DNA of 64,000 bases, from NCBI RefSeq assembly GCF_006337125.1, contig NZ_CP040887.1, positions 2,294,001-2,358,000 of the forward strand. Reading direction: 5' to 3'. This stretch comes from Serinicoccus chungangensis. Its GTDB lineage: Bacteria > Actinomycetota > Actinomycetes > Actinomycetales > Dermatophilaceae. Below the pieces are notes generated by a model, which had not been told where the DNA came from, did no database searches, and saw only the letters and a program-made list of their open reading frames with translations. Below are positions 19,962-33,624 of the stretch, piece after piece. Each line of letters opens with the position of its first letter. The first letter of the stretch is position 1. The translations under genes were made by a program, and so were the position numbers.

Positions 19962-21267
19962 GCGTCGGGGTCCTCTCCGAAGCGGGCCAGGGCGAACCGG
20001 TCGGCCAGCCGGCGACGCAGGTGCATCATGGCGGTGTAGGTGCAGAAGATGCGCATCGGCCGGCCCCGGTGGTCGGTGAGGAACCGGTCCAGGCCGAGGT
20101 CGAGGTCCTGCTCCACGTGGCCCACCTCGACGCCGTCGTAGCGCAGCCGCAGCGCCATGTCCCACGCCCGGACCCCCGAGGTGAGGGCCACCCCCCGCTC
20201 GCGGAGGGAGTCGAAGGACACGTCGTACAGCCAGGAAACGTCGCGCCCGTCGGCGTAGTTGTCGTTGATCGCGACCATCGTCGCGACCGGCTCGGTGCCG
20301 TAGGTGCCGAGCGCCACCGTGAACCCGGCCGGGTTCTTGACCAGGACGAGCTCGAGGGGTGCGCCGTCGACGTCGATGACCTCGCCCCGCCCGAACGGCG
20401 GGGCGACGGCCGCCAGCGCCCGGGCCGCGGTCGGGGCGGAGAAGGACCCCCCGAGCAGGTGGCGGGCGGTGGCCGTGGCGGCGGTGGCGTTGATCATCGC
20501 GGCGAGGCCGCGCTGGCGCAGCGTCAACGGACCGACGTCAGCGTCCGGGTCGCCGACGAACCGGACGGTGAAGGCGCGGCCGTCCTCCTCCGGCAGCAGC
20601 AGCCCGTCGCCGGGACCCGGCTCCCGGGCCGCCTGCGCGTCCTCGAAGCGGACGTCGGCCTCCTGCAGCTCGGGCAACCGGTCCGCGATGCTGGGGTCCA
20701 CCCCGAACCACCGCACCTGGACCCCCTCGCCGACGTGGCCGCTGATCCTCGAGACGAAGGAGTCGTCGGCGTTGAGGACGACCCCGCCCGTCGTCTGCTC
20801 CGCCAGCGTGGTCAGCAGACGCGCGGTGTGGTCGATCTCGGCGAACCGGTCGAGCTGGTCCCGCGCGACGTTGAGCAGCAGGGCGTGGGTCGGCGGCACC
20901 TGTGCGCTGAAGTGCAGGGCGTGCGCCTCGTCCAGCTCCACGACCGCGACGTCCGCGTCGAGGCGGCCGGAGAGGCCGACCTCGGCCAGGAGGGAGGAGA
21001 TGACCCCGCGGGTGAAGTTGGAGCCGGTGGGGTTGGTGAAGACGCGCAGGCCGTGCGCCCGCAGCAGGGCAACGAGCATCTTGGTGGTCGTCGTCTTGCC
21101 GTTGGTGCCGCTCACCACGACCACGCCCTGCGGCAGCGCGCCGAGGGTATGCCGCAGCACGGCCGGGTCGAGGCGCTCGGTGACGAGGCCGGGCAGCGCC
21201 GACCCCCCGCCCCGGAGCCGGGACACGGCACGCGTCCCCTTGCCGGCCGCCAGGGCCAGGCTGGTCC

Positions 21268-21277
<10 letters not shown>
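19958..21277 (-). CDS. murT: Lipid II isoglutaminyl synthase, Mur-ligase-like subunit
   Basis: The ATP-dependent partner of GatD in lipid II amidation. Seen: the P-loop [13 protein letters not shown] near residues 55-67, [24 protein letters not shown], the C-terminal substrate region [18 protein letters not shown] with the conserved Asp, and 439 residues overall. Odd: the inserted zinc ribbon with four cysteines that I expect in MurT is absent; the whole protein has one Cys, near the C-terminus. It starts inside the last codons of guaA (10-base overlap). Confidence 0.93.
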
Positions 21278-22862
<1,585 letters not shown>

Positions 22863-22866
<4 letters not shown>

Positions 22867-23207
22867 GCCGTCACCCTACCGGCGGCGGCCCCCGCGGCCT
22901 CGTCACCCTCGATCTGCGCGAGGGCCTGCCGGGCGACGCGGTGCTCCACGTAGAAGGACAGGAAGGGCACGCATCCGGCCAGCATCACGCCCACCATCCG
23001 GCCCAGGCCCCAGCGCAGCTGGAAGCCCAGCAGCGCGGTCGCCACGAGGTAGACCATGTAGACCCACCCGTGCGGGGAGGGCCACCAGGCCAGGGCGTGG
23101 TTGCCGAAGCCGTAGCGCAGCACCATGTGCAGGACCAGCAGGAGCAGTCCCACACCGACGACGAAGGCCATCACGCGGAAGAACAGCAGCTTGGCGCGGG
23201 GGGTCAT
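22863..23207 (-). CDS. DUF3817 membrane protein
   Basis: A 114-residue protein with three predicted transmembrane segments (about 9-31, 47-66 and 70-90), typical of DUF3817 proteins that accompany SURF1 and guaA in actinobacteria. It shows [19 protein letters not shown] between the first two helices, a conserved family stretch. It overlaps SURF1 upstream and guaA downstream by four bases each, so it is translated as part of that operon. Function unknown. Confidence 0.82.
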
Positions 23208-23986
23208 GGACGGAGCTCCTTCACGGGCGGGGCAGGGGTCGAGGGTGCGGGTGAGGCGTCGGGCGGCGACGGCCGCCGGCGGGACGCGTCATGCAGGAAA
23301 CGGAGGTACATGTAGACGGCGAAGCCGGCGAAGACGAACCACTGGAGGCCGTAGCCGACGTTGCGCCAGACCACCCCTGACTCCCCGAAGGTCGGCGGGG
23401 GCACCCGGCGCACCGCCGCGGCGGTGAGGTCGGGCCGCTCCTCCACGAGGAACACGAAGGCGTCGTAGATCGGCGCGTCCCAGTCGTTGACGAGCTCGGC
23501 GGTGTCGATGGAGCCGCGCTGCCCCTCGGGCAGGCCCCCGGGGCCCGGGGCCTCCCCCGGGGCCAGCGTCCCGGTGAGCTCGACGGGGGTCTGCTCCGGC
23601 CGGTCCGCCTGGGCGGGCTCCGTGACGAACCCCCGCACGACCGGCAGCAGCGCCCCGGTGTCCGCGACCTGCACCGGGGTCACGACCCAGTAGCCCTCCT
23701 CGCCCTCCAGCAGCCGCCGGGGCACGAGGAACTGCTCCTCGGGCAGGTAGCTGCCGGACACCAGGACCGAGCGTCCCGCCCCGTCCTCGGGGAACGTGGT
23801 CTGGGGGCGCACGGCCTCCGACAGGGGCACCGTCGGCCGGGCCGCCTGCTCGGCGGCGAACTCCCGCGAGGCGGCGCTCGAGCTCACCCCGAGCTGCCAC
23901 ATCCCGAGCTGGTAGAAGACCACCACGACGACCAGGAGCAGCGCGAGCAGCGCCAGCCAGGCCGGTCGGAGGGCGGTGCGGATCAC
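23204..23986 (-). CDS. SURF1 family cytochrome oxidase assembly protein
   Basis: A 260-residue membrane protein with the SURF1 pattern: an N-terminal transmembrane helix (about 8-27) followed by LGMWQLGVSS, an extracytoplasmic domain with GYWVVTPVQV and VVRGFVTEP, and a second helix near 215-234 after RNVGYGLQWFVFAGFA. SURF1 helps insert heme a into cytochrome c oxidase. The Pro/Ser-rich tail is variable in the family. Starts at GTG 23986. Confidence 0.88.
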   Translation of the reverse strand: MIRTALRPAWLALLALLLVVVVVFYQLGMWQLGVSSSAASREFAAEQAARPTVPLSEAVRPQTTFPEDGAGRSVLVSGSYLPEEQFLVPRRLLEGEEGYWVVTPVQVADTGALLPVVRGFVTEPAQADRPEQTPVELTGTLAPGEAPGPGGLPEGQRGSIDTAELVNDWDAPIYDAFVFLVEERPDLTAAAVRRVPPPTFGESGVVWRNVGYGLQWFVFAGFAVYMYLRFLHDASRRRPSPPDASPAPSTPAPPVKELRP

Positions 23987-24019
23987 GTCACCAGGGTAGG
24001 TGGTGGCCGAGGACTGGTG

Positions 24020-25462
24020 TCAGAGCAGGCTGTCCTGGTCGTCGAAGACGTAGATCGACCCGCCGTAGCAGGCCACCCAGACGGTGTGGGTGACCGGGTC
24101 GTAGTCGATGCCGATCGGGTTGGCGTCCACGCCGACCGTGTCGATGACCTCCATGTCGGAGGTCCGGACCTTGGAGACGCTCGCCTCGTCGTAGTTGACG
24201 ACGTAGAGCGCCTTCTCGTCCGGGCTGAGCGCCACGCTGCGGGGCTCGGCCCCCGGCGCCGCCTCGTCGACCACCTCGTCGGTGGCGGTGTCGATCTTGA
24301 GGATGGCGTTGCCGCCGCTCGTGGTGAGGTAGAGGGTCCGGCCCTCGTCGGCGAGGTTGAGGTGGCGGGGCCGGGGCGGGGTCTGCATGACCACCTCGGC
24401 GGTGCCCTCCGCCAGGTCCACCTTGTAGAGCTCGTCGGCGTACATCGCCACGGCGTAGACCGTGCGGTTGTCCGGCATGATCGCCAGCCCGCGCGGCGCG
24501 GCGGCCAGCTCGACGGTGCCGGTCTCCTCGCCCTTCTCGGTGTCGACGACGCTGAGGGTGGCGTCGCACCAGTTGCTGACGAGCAGCGTGCGCTGGTCGG
24601 GGCTCAGCGCGAGGTACTTCGGGACCGCTCCCACCCGGAAGACCTGGTCCCACGCCATCTCCTGGGCGTCGAAGCGGTAGACGAAGGACGCGCCCACACC
24701 GCTGTCCCGGGTGCAGGCGTCGAAGCCCTCCACGCCGAAGTTCTGGCCGTACATCGTGTACTGGGAGACGTAGGCGTAGCGGCCGTCCTCGGTCCACACC
24801 GCCTCGACCGGGGAGCCCTGCGACACCCCGGGGTGGCCCTCGATGCCGAAGGCCGCGAGGTCCACGCCGTCGTCGAGCACCTGGACCTGCTCCCGGGTGG
24901 TGCTGTCGAAGACCGTCGAGGTGTGGGAGTACATCATGTTGTTGGCGATCATCAGGCCGTGCCCGGACGCCATGACCGACTTGGGGGTCAGCCCACCGGT
25001 GAGGTAGTCGACCTGCTCCAGCGCCGTGGTGTCGCTGGCGTGCTCGGCCGCTGCGGCCTCCCGCTGCCACACCTGGTCGGCGTCGTCCTCGCCCCCTGCC
25101 GGGTCGTCGGCCGCGTCGGCCGACTCCTCGGCCGACTCCTCGGGTGCCTCGTCCGGCGCGGAGGACTCCTCCGAGGACGCGTCCCCCTCGCCGTCCCCCG
25201 ACCCGTCGCCACCGGCCGACCCCTGCTGCGGGGCGGTGGCCTCCGTGGGGCCGGCCACGGACTCACCCTGACCCGCCGAGGAGTCGTCGCCGCCGAACAC
25301 CTGGGCCATGCCCCAGCCGCCGAGGAGGACCGCACCCAGCAGGGCTCCGGCGGCCAGCCGCCGGCGGCGCACGTGCACCGGGTCCTTGCTGACGCTCACC
25401 TCGGGCACCCCGGCCGGACGAGCGCGTCCGTCGGTCCCGAGACCCTGGTCATCGCTCGCCAT
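24020..25462 (-). CDS. Membrane-anchored YVTN-type beta-propeller protein
   Basis: A 480-residue protein with a basic N-terminus, one hydrophobic segment (about 41-61) acting as signal anchor, an acidic Ser/Glu/Gly-rich linker (about 62-130), and a C-terminal beta-propeller (about 150-480). Repeats such as YLALSPDQRTLLVSNW, GLAIMPDNRTVYAVAM and SVALSPDEKALYVVNY, spaced about 42 residues, are YVTN/NHL-like blades. Probably an extracytoplasmic scaffold or lactonase-like protein; no catalytic residue can be named. ATG 25462 overlaps the guaB3 end by 14 bases. Confidence 0.75.
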   Translation of the reverse strand: MASDDQGLGTDGRARPAGVPEVSVSKDPVHVRRRRLAAGALLGAVLLGGWGMAQVFGGDDSSAGQGESVAGPTEATAPQQGSAGGDGSGDGEGDASSEESSAPDEAPEESAEESADAADDPAGGEDDADQVWQREAAAAEHASDTTALEQVDYLTGGLTPKSVMASGHGLMIANNMMYSHTSTVFDSTTREQVQVLDDGVDLAAFGIEGHPGVSQGSPVEAVWTEDGRYAYVSQYTMYGQNFGVEGFDACTRDSGVGASFVYRFDAQEMAWDQVFRVGAVPKYLALSPDQRTLLVSNWCDATLSVVDTEKGEETGTVELAAAPRGLAIMPDNRTVYAVAMYADELYKVDLAEGTAEVVMQTPPRPRHLNLADEGRTLYLTTSGGNAILKIDTATDEVVDEAAPGAEPRSVALSPDEKALYVVNYDEASVSKVRTSDMEVIDTVGVDANPIGIDYDPVTHTVWVACYGGSIYVFDDQDSLL

Positions 25463-26573
25463 ACGGCGCCACCACCACATCCACGCGCTGGAACTCCTTG
25501 AGCTCGGTATAGCCGGTCGTCGCCATGGCGCGCCGCAGGGCGCCCATCATGTTGGTCGTGCCGTCCGCCGTGCGGGCCGGACCCACGAGGACCTCCTCCA
25601 GGGTGCCGACCGTCCCGACGTGCACCTTCTCCCCTCGCGGCAGCTCCGGGTGGTGGGCCTCGCTGCCCCAGTGGTAACCGGCACCCGGGGCCTCCTGCGC
25701 CCTGGCAAGCGCCGCCCCGAGCATGACGGCGTCCGCACCGCAGGCCACCGCCTTGACGATCTCGCCGGACACGCTGGTCCCCCCGTCAGAGATGACGTGG
25801 ACGTAGCGCCCGCCGGACTCGTCGAGGTAGTCGCGCCGCGCGGCCGCGACGTCGGCGATGGCGGTCGCCGACGGCGCGTGGATGCCGAGCGCGGTCCGCG
25901 TCCGGTGCGTCGACCCGCCGCCGAAGCCGACGAGCACGCCGGCCGCGCCGGTGCGCATGAGGTGCAGCGCCGCGGTGTAGGTGCCCGCCCCACCGACGAT
26001 GACCGGGACGTCGAGCTCGTAGATGAAGCGCTTGAGGTTGAGCGGCTCGGCCTGGCTGGACACGTGCTCGGCCGAGACCGTCGTGCCCCGGATGACGAAG
26101 AGGTCGACGCCGGCGTCCACGACGGACTTCCAGAACTGCTGCGTGCGCTGCGGCGACAGGGCCCCGGCGACGGTGACGCCGGCCTCCCGGACCTCCCGCA
26201 GCCGGGCGGTGATGAGCTCCGGGCGGATCGGGGCGGCATACAGCTCCCGCATCCGGGCCGTCGCCTCCTCGCCGTCCAGCCGGGCGATCTCGGCCAGCGG
26301 TGCCGAGGGGTCGTCGTAGCGGGTCCAGAGACCCTCGAGGTCGAGCACCCCCACGCCCCCGAGCCGCCCCAGCGCGATGGCGGTCTCCGGCGAGACGACC
26401 GAGTCCATGGGGGCCCCGAGGATGGGGAGGTCGAAGTGGTAGGCGTCGATCTGCCAGCTGATCGACACGTCCTCGGGGTCCCTGGTGCGGCGGGAGGGGA
26501 CGACGGCGACGTCGTCGAAGGAGTAGGCGCGACGGCCCCGTTTGCCTCGTCCGATCTCGATCTCGCTCACCAC
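25449..26573 (-). CDS. GuaB3 family IMP dehydrogenase-related protein
   Basis: A 374-residue TIM-barrel protein of the GuaB3 group. It has GAPMDSVVSPETAIALGRLGG near residues 53-73 and DGGTSVSGEIVKAVACGADAVMLG near 266, but no CBS domains. The catalytic Cys loop of true IMP dehydrogenase (GPGAICTTR in guaB here) reads GGGSTHRTRTALG, so the Cys is missing; some GuaB3 proteins were reassigned to GMP reductase, which uses this Cys too, so activity is unclear. Start GTG 26573 or GTG 26570. Confidence 0.9.
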   Translation of the reverse strand: MVSEIEIGRGKRGRRAYSFDDVAVVPSRRTRDPEDVSISWQIDAYHFDLPILGAPMDSVVSPETAIALGRLGGVGVLDLEGLWTRYDDPSAPLAEIARLDGEEATARMRELYAAPIRPELITARLREVREAGVTVAGALSPQRTQQFWKSVVDAGVDLFVIRGTTVSAEHVSSQAEPLNLKRFIYELDVPVIVGGAGTYTAALHLMRTGAAGVLVGFGGGSTHRTRTALGIHAPSATAIADVAAARRDYLDESGGRYVHVISDGGTSVSGEIVKAVACGADAVMLGAALARAQEAPGAGYHWGSEAHHPELPRGEKVHVGTVGTLEEVLVGPARTADGTTNMMGALRRAMATTGYTELKEFQRVDVVVAPYGER

Positions 26574-26631
26574 GTCAGGCTACCGTCCGGGACGGACGCT
26601 CCCGTCCCGCGCCACGCGCCCGGCGTGCTGC

Positions 26632-28155
<1,524 letters not shown>

Positions 28156-28328
28156 CTAGGCGCGCCCCCGCGTGCCCCTCCGCGCGGCACCCGGCGCTAT
28201 GCCGTGCGCGGTCCACGACGTAGAGTGACGGCACGACGAGGTACTCGTCACGCCCGACCCCTGCTGCTCGCGGCCCCTGACGGGGCGGCCCGGCGGGACC
28301 GGGCACCGCCCTCGAGAGGAGGAATCGC

Positions 28329-28631
28329 GTGGCCGAGACCGCTCATCAGCCCGGCCCGGTGGCCGACCTGTGGGAGTGGCAGTTCGAGGGGGCCTGCCGC
28401 ACCACCAGCCCTGAGGTCTTCTTCCACCCCGAGGGGGAACGCGGTCCGGCGCGACGCCGGCGCGACGAGCGCGCCAAGCAGGTGTGCGCCAGCTGTCCCG
28501 TCCTCGAGCAGTGCCGCACCCACGCGCTGGCCGTCCGGGAGCCCTACGGCGTCTGGGGTGGCATGACCGAGGAGGAGCGCGTCGCCCACTACGAGCAGGT
28601 GGACGCCGCCCGCCCCCACCGCAAGCGCTGA
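28329..28631 (+). CDS. WhiB-family iron-sulfur regulator (WhiB3/WhiD position)
   Basis: A 100-residue WhiB-like protein. The four cluster cysteines are in GACRTTS (near residue 21) and CASCPVLEQC (near 53-62), and the family turn GVWGGM is near residue 77. These proteins bind a 4Fe-4S cluster and the primary sigma factor. The position beside groL and guaB is that of mycobacterial whiB3, the WhiD orthologue, so that subgroup is inferred by synteny. GTG 28329 is preceded by GAGAGGAGGA. A strong hairpin follows. Confidence 0.9.
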   Translation: MAETAHQPGPVADLWEWQFEGACRTTSPEVFFHPEGERGPARRRRDERAKQVCASCPVLEQCRTHALAVREPYGVWGGMTEEERVAHYEQVDAARPHRKR

Positions 28632-28680
28632 ACCGCCGGCACGACCGCGACCGGTCGCGCCCCCACCGACACGACACACA

Positions 28681-28720
28681 CGACGACGCCCCTCCGGGAG
28701 ATCCCGGGGGGGCGTCGTCG
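28681..28720. terminator. Bidirectional terminator between whiB and groL
   Basis: The 12-bp arms CGACGACGCCCC (28681-28692) and GGGGCGTCGTCG (28709-28720) enclose a smaller GGGA/TCCC hairpin. It lies between the convergent whiB and groL genes. Confidence 0.8.
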
Positions 28721-28762
28721 TCTCACGGCCCGGGGAGTCGTCGCCGATCCCCGGCGCCGGCC

Positions 28763-30382
<1,620 letters not shown>

Positions 30383-30421
30383 TCAGGTATGTCATGCGGG
30401 GGCGTGCGCCGGTGCCGCGCG

Positions 30422-30462
30422 GCACGCCCCGGTCACCACCGGACGTGGTGACCGGGGCGTGC
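30422..30462. other. 18-bp perfect hairpin in the groS-groL intergenic region
   Basis: Arms 30422-30439 and 30445-30462 are perfectly complementary over 18 bp (arm GCACGCCCCGGTCACCAC) with a five-base loop. No T-run follows on the groS-groL sense strand. It could be an attenuator, a partial terminator or an RNase-processing and stability element that sets the GroES:GroEL ratio; the last is inference. Confidence 0.75.
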
Positions 30463-30487
30463 GGTGCGCGGCGGGTCGGGTCGGACG

Positions 30488-30781
30488 TCAGCCGACGACG
30501 GCCAGGACGTCGCGCGCCGAGAGGATGAGGAACTCCTCGCCGGAGTACTTCACCTCGGTGCCGCCGTACTTGCTGTAGATGACGCGGTCACCCACGGTGA
30601 CGTCCATGGGCACGCGGTTGCCGTTGTCGTCGACGCGACCCGGACCGACCGCCAGGACCTCGCCCTCCTGGGGCTTCTCCTTCGCGGTGTCCGGGATGAC
30701 CAGGCCGGAGGCCGTGGTCTGCTCGGCCTCGACGGCCTTGACGACGATGCGGTCCTCGAGCGGCTTGATGGAAACCGACAC
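30488..30781 (-). CDS. groS: Co-chaperonin GroES
   Basis: The 97-residue lid of the GroEL chamber. Seen: [20 protein letters not shown] near residues 4-23, the mobile loop with TASGLVIPD, and [15 protein letters not shown] near 67-81. Starts at GTG 30781, with GAAGGAAGG close upstream. First gene of the groS-groL operon; its promoter and CIRCE operators lie 120-190 bases upstream. Confidence 0.97.
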   Translation of the reverse strand: MSVSIKPLEDRIVVKAVEAEQTTASGLVIPDTAKEKPQEGEVLAVGPGRVDDNGNRVPMDVTVGDRVIYSKYGGTEVKYSGEEFLILSARDVLAVVG

Positions 30782-30899
30782 GGTTACCTTCCTTCTCGTT
30801 CAGGTGACGGGCCTGAGCGGCCCGCCAGGTGGTCTTGTGCTGGCCGTCACTCCCCCGCGATCACCCACCGCCGTCGCGGGGGTCGGTCGGCTCTCGCGG

Positions 30900-30926
30900 C
30901 TGGCACTGACGTGCCGAGAGTGCTAG
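30900..30926 (-). promoter_or_regulatory. CIRCE-like operator, downstream copy
   Basis: Half sites CTGGCACTG and GAGTGCTAG separated by nine bases fit the HrcA operator TTAGCACTC-N9-GAGTGCTAA with three and one mismatches. It lies at or just downstream of the expected transcription start of groS, where bound repressor would block initiation or escape. Confidence 0.65.
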
Positions 30927-30931
30927 GGACG

Positions 30932-30961
30932 AATCTAGGCACCGGGTTAGCACTCGGTCAA
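30932..30961 (-). promoter_or_regulatory. groS-groL promoter
   Basis: On the minus strand TTGACC (30956-30961) and TAGATT (30932-30937) are separated by 18 bases, a good housekeeping-type promoter. The -35 lies inside the upstream CIRCE, so HrcA binding would exclude RNA polymerase. The predicted start near 30925 gives a leader of about 145 bases. Confidence 0.7.
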
Positions 30962-30973
30962 GCCGAGTGCCAA
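30947..30973 (-). promoter_or_regulatory. CIRCE operator, upstream copy
   Basis: TTAGCACTC, nine bases, GAGTGCCAA: one mismatch to the CIRCE consensus bound by the heat-shock repressor HrcA. It overlaps the -35 box of the groS promoter. hrcA itself is not in the window. Confidence 0.88.
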
Positions 30974-31049
30974 CACGCCGACCGCTCCCGACCGTTCCCG
31001 ACCGGTCCCCGGGCCCTGGCACCGGTACGCCGGTCCGGCCCCGTCCGCG

Positions 31050-32315
31050 CTAGAGCAGCACCTGGAGCGGCTGCAGGACCCGCTCGACCACCCGTGTCCC
31101 GACGCCCCGCTGCGCCCACTCCTCCAGGGTCAGCTCCTCGCACCGCTCGAGGTCGGCACGGAAGATGTCCTCCATGTGGCCGGCCTGGTCCTCGTCGACG
31201 ATCTCCAGGTTGATCTCGTAGTTGCCCTGCATCGAGAGCCGGTCGATGTTGGCGGTGCCGATGGTCGCCCACCGGCCGTCCACGGTCATGGTCTTCGCGT
31301 GGACCATGACGTCCTGGTAGAGGAAGATCCGCACCCCGCCCTCGAGCAGGGTCTCGTAGTAGGACTGGGCGACGACGTCGGCCAGGACGTGGTTGGAGGC
31401 CTCCGGCAGGACCACCCGCACGTCGACCCCCCGCGCGGCGGCGGTGAGCAGGCCGTGCAGGATCTCCCGGTCGGGGATGAAGTAGCCCTGGGTGATCCAG
31501 ATGCGGTGGACGGCGCGGTCCATGGCCTCGAGGTAGAGGGCACGCACCGGGTAGACCACCCGGCTGGGCTCGTTGCGCGCCGCCCGGACGGAGGTGTGCC
31601 AGTCCACGGTGCCGCTGTCGAGCAGCCGGGGGCGGCGCGATCCCTTGTGCCGGTTCCAGAAGTCGGCGAAGGCGTTCTGCAGCTCCCACACGCCGGGCCC
31701 CTCGACCCGGACGTGGGTGTCCCTCCAGCTGGTGGCGTAGAGGGACCCGATGTTGTAGCCGCCGACGAAGCCCACGCGACCGTCCACGACGAGGATCTTG
31801 CGGTGGTCGCGCCCCGAGGCGCGGACGTCGATGATCGGCAGCGGGGTGCGCAGCACCGGGAAGCGCAGCATGTGCACGCCGTCCGGGAAGCGGAGGAAGT
31901 CCCGGGGCACCACGATGTTGGCGAAGCCGTCGACGACGAGGCAGACGAGCACGCCACGCTCCGCCGCGCGCACCACCGCGTCCTTGAAGGCGTGCCCCAC
32001 GTCGTCGGCCTTCCAGATGTAGGACGCCAGGTAGACGAAGTCCTCCGCCTCGTCGATCGCGGCGATCATGTCGTCGTAGAGGTACTGGCCGTAGGTGTAG
32101 GTGGTCAGCCGCGACCCCTTGACCGTGGTGCTCACCGGGTCCTGGGCCGGGGCGTCCCGGTCGACGTGGTCGCGTCGCTTGCGGACCGCGTCCACGGCCA
32201 CCACCCCGGCCGCGAGGGTGAGCTGGCCGGCGAGGGCGACGCCGGCGGCGCCGAACGCCAGCCTGCGCCCACGGCGCACCAGTCGGTGGACCTTGCGGCT
32301 GAAGACGCGGGGCAT
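31050..32315 (-). CDS. Phospholipase D-family protein, cardiolipin synthase-like
   Basis: A 421-residue protein with one N-terminal hydrophobic segment (about 20-40) and two PLD domains. The HKD motifs are HRKILVVDGRVGFVGG near residue 170 and HAKTMTVDGRWATIGTANID near 338, both complete (H, K, D). This is the layout of bacterial cardiolipin synthase (ClsA/ClsB type), which joins two phosphatidylglycerols, though actinobacteria often use a different Cls; phospholipase activity is the alternative. ATG 32315 starts it; the gene diverges from the methyltransferase at 32347. Confidence 0.83.
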   Translation of the reverse strand: MPRVFSRKVHRLVRRGRRLAFGAAGVALAGQLTLAAGVVAVDAVRKRRDHVDRDAPAQDPVSTTVKGSRLTTYTYGQYLYDDMIAAIDEAEDFVYLASYIWKADDVGHAFKDAVVRAAERGVLVCLVVDGFANIVVPRDFLRFPDGVHMLRFPVLRTPLPIIDVRASGRDHRKILVVDGRVGFVGGYNIGSLYATSWRDTHVRVEGPGVWELQNAFADFWNRHKGSRRPRLLDSGTVDWHTSVRAARNEPSRVVYPVRALYLEAMDRAVHRIWITQGYFIPDREILHGLLTAAARGVDVRVVLPEASNHVLADVVAQSYYETLLEGGVRIFLYQDVMVHAKTMTVDGRWATIGTANIDRLSMQGNYEINLEIVDEDQAGHMEDIFRADLERCEELTLEEWAQRGVGTRVVERVLQPLQVLL

Positions 32316-32346
32316 GCATCCCAATCTACTGCCGCAGAATGGGGGG

Positions 32347-33624
32347 ATGACCGCCGATCCCGCCGCCGACCTGCTGCGACGGCTCGCCGAGGGTCCCGGA
32401 GCCCGTCTGCTCGACGCCCTGCCGGCCTACGACGAGCGGGAGACGATCGCCCTGCTCGACCGGTTGCGCGCCGACGGGCACGACCCGGCGCTGGTCTCCG
32501 CCGCGCTGACCCAGTCGCGGCTGCGGACGCGCGGCCGGGCCCGGCTCGGACCTGACGTCGAGCGCCTGCTGCTCACCCAGGACGGCCTCGAGCAGGCCAC
32601 CCGACCCGCGGTGGCCGCCCGACGCGCCGAGCGGCTGGTGCGGACCGGGGTCCGGCACGTGCTGGACCTCGGGTGCGGGCTCGGGCTCGACGCCATCGCC
32701 TTCGCCCGCGCCGGACTGGAGGTGACGGCGGTCGAGCGGGACCCGGTGGTGGCCGCCGCCGCCCGGGCCAACCTCGCCCCGTGGCCCGGGGCCCGGGTCC
32801 TCACGGGGGACGCGCTCGCGCAGCCCGTCGCGGCCGACGACGGGGCCTTCCTGGACCCGGCGCGCCGCGTCCCGGGGGTGGCGGACTCCCGGGGCCGCAC
32901 CCGTCGGGTGCGCGGGCTCGAGGGCCTGTCCCCCTCCTTCGAGCAGGTCCAGGACGTGGCGCTCCGGGCCCGCGCGACCGTCGCCAAGCTGGGTCCGTCC
33001 TTCGCCCCCGGTGACGTGCCGGTCGGCGCGGCCGCCGAGTGGGTGTCCCTCGACGGCGACCTGCTCGAGTGCGCCCTGTGGTGGGGGTCCGGACCACCCG
33101 GGCGCCGTGCCGTGGTCGGTCGCAGCGCACCAGACGCGGCCGCCGGCGAGGAGGTCGTCTGGGCGGAGGTCGTCGAGGCCCCGGACGTGCCGGCACCGAT
33201 GTCGGACGCGGACGGGTTGCTCGGCCACCTGGCCGAGGTGGACGACGCGGTGGCCGCCGCCGGTCTCACCGGCTCCCTGGCCGCCGCGGTCGACGGGCGC
33301 GAGACCGCCCCCGGGACCGGCTACGTCACGGCCGCCGGCCTGGTCGACCACCCGGCGCTGCGCTGGTTCGCCGTCCGTGAGGTCCTCCCGCTGCGGCCCG
33401 CCGTGGTGCGCGCCTGGCTGCGCGGCCACCACGACCCGGCCGGACCGGTCACCCTCAAGAAGAGCGGGGTCCGGCTGGACCCGGACGCCTTCCGCAGGGA
33501 GCTGCGTCTCCCGAGGAGGTCGCGGGGCGGGGACGAGGTCGTCCTCGTGCTGACGACCGTCGCCGACTCCCCCCGAGCCCTCGTCGTGGAGCGGCTCCCG
33601 TCGCCGTCAGCGGTCGAGGACTGA
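32347..33624 (+). CDS. Class I SAM methyltransferase with THUMP-like C-terminal domain
   Basis: A 425-residue protein with a helical N-terminus, a Rossmann methyltransferase (motif I HVLDLGCGLGLDAIAFARAG near residues 106-125; VTAVERDPVV; the catalytic-site-like FLDPARRV near 178) and a C-terminal THUMP-like region (about 330-425). D-P-A-R in place of NPPY is usual in this actinobacterial group. Likely an RNA or nucleotide-base methyltransferase, substrate unknown. Its 3' end overlaps the convergent trkA by 18 bases. Confidence 0.75.
   Translation: MTADPAADLLRRLAEGPGARLLDALPAYDERETIALLDRLRADGHDPALVSAALTQSRLRTRGRARLGPDVERLLLTQDGLEQATRPAVAARRAERLVRTGVRHVLDLGCGLGLDAIAFARAGLEVTAVERDPVVAAAARANLAPWPGARVLTGDALAQPVAADDGAFLDPARRVPGVADSRGRTRRVRGLEGLSPSFEQVQDVALRARATVAKLGPSFAPGDVPVGAAAEWVSLDGDLLECALWWGSGPPGRRAVVGRSAPDAAAGEEVVWAEVVEAPDVPAPMSDADGLLGHLAEVDDAVAAAGLTGSLAAAVDGRETAPGTGYVTAAGLVDHPALRWFAVREVLPLRPAVVRAWLRGHHDPAGPVTLKKSGVRLDPDAFRRELRLPRRSRGGDEVVLVLTTVADSPRALVVERLPSPSAVED

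Noticed and set aside
24017..25501. A 494-codon plus-strand frame opposite the beta-propeller gene
   Set aside because: Its sequence is a Val/Gly/Asp/His-rich shadow; the minus strand has clear propeller repeats and a signal anchor.
28201..28328. A promoter for whiB in the 28201-28328 leader
   Set aside because: TAGAGT is present near 28221 but no matching -35 at proper distance; not defensible.
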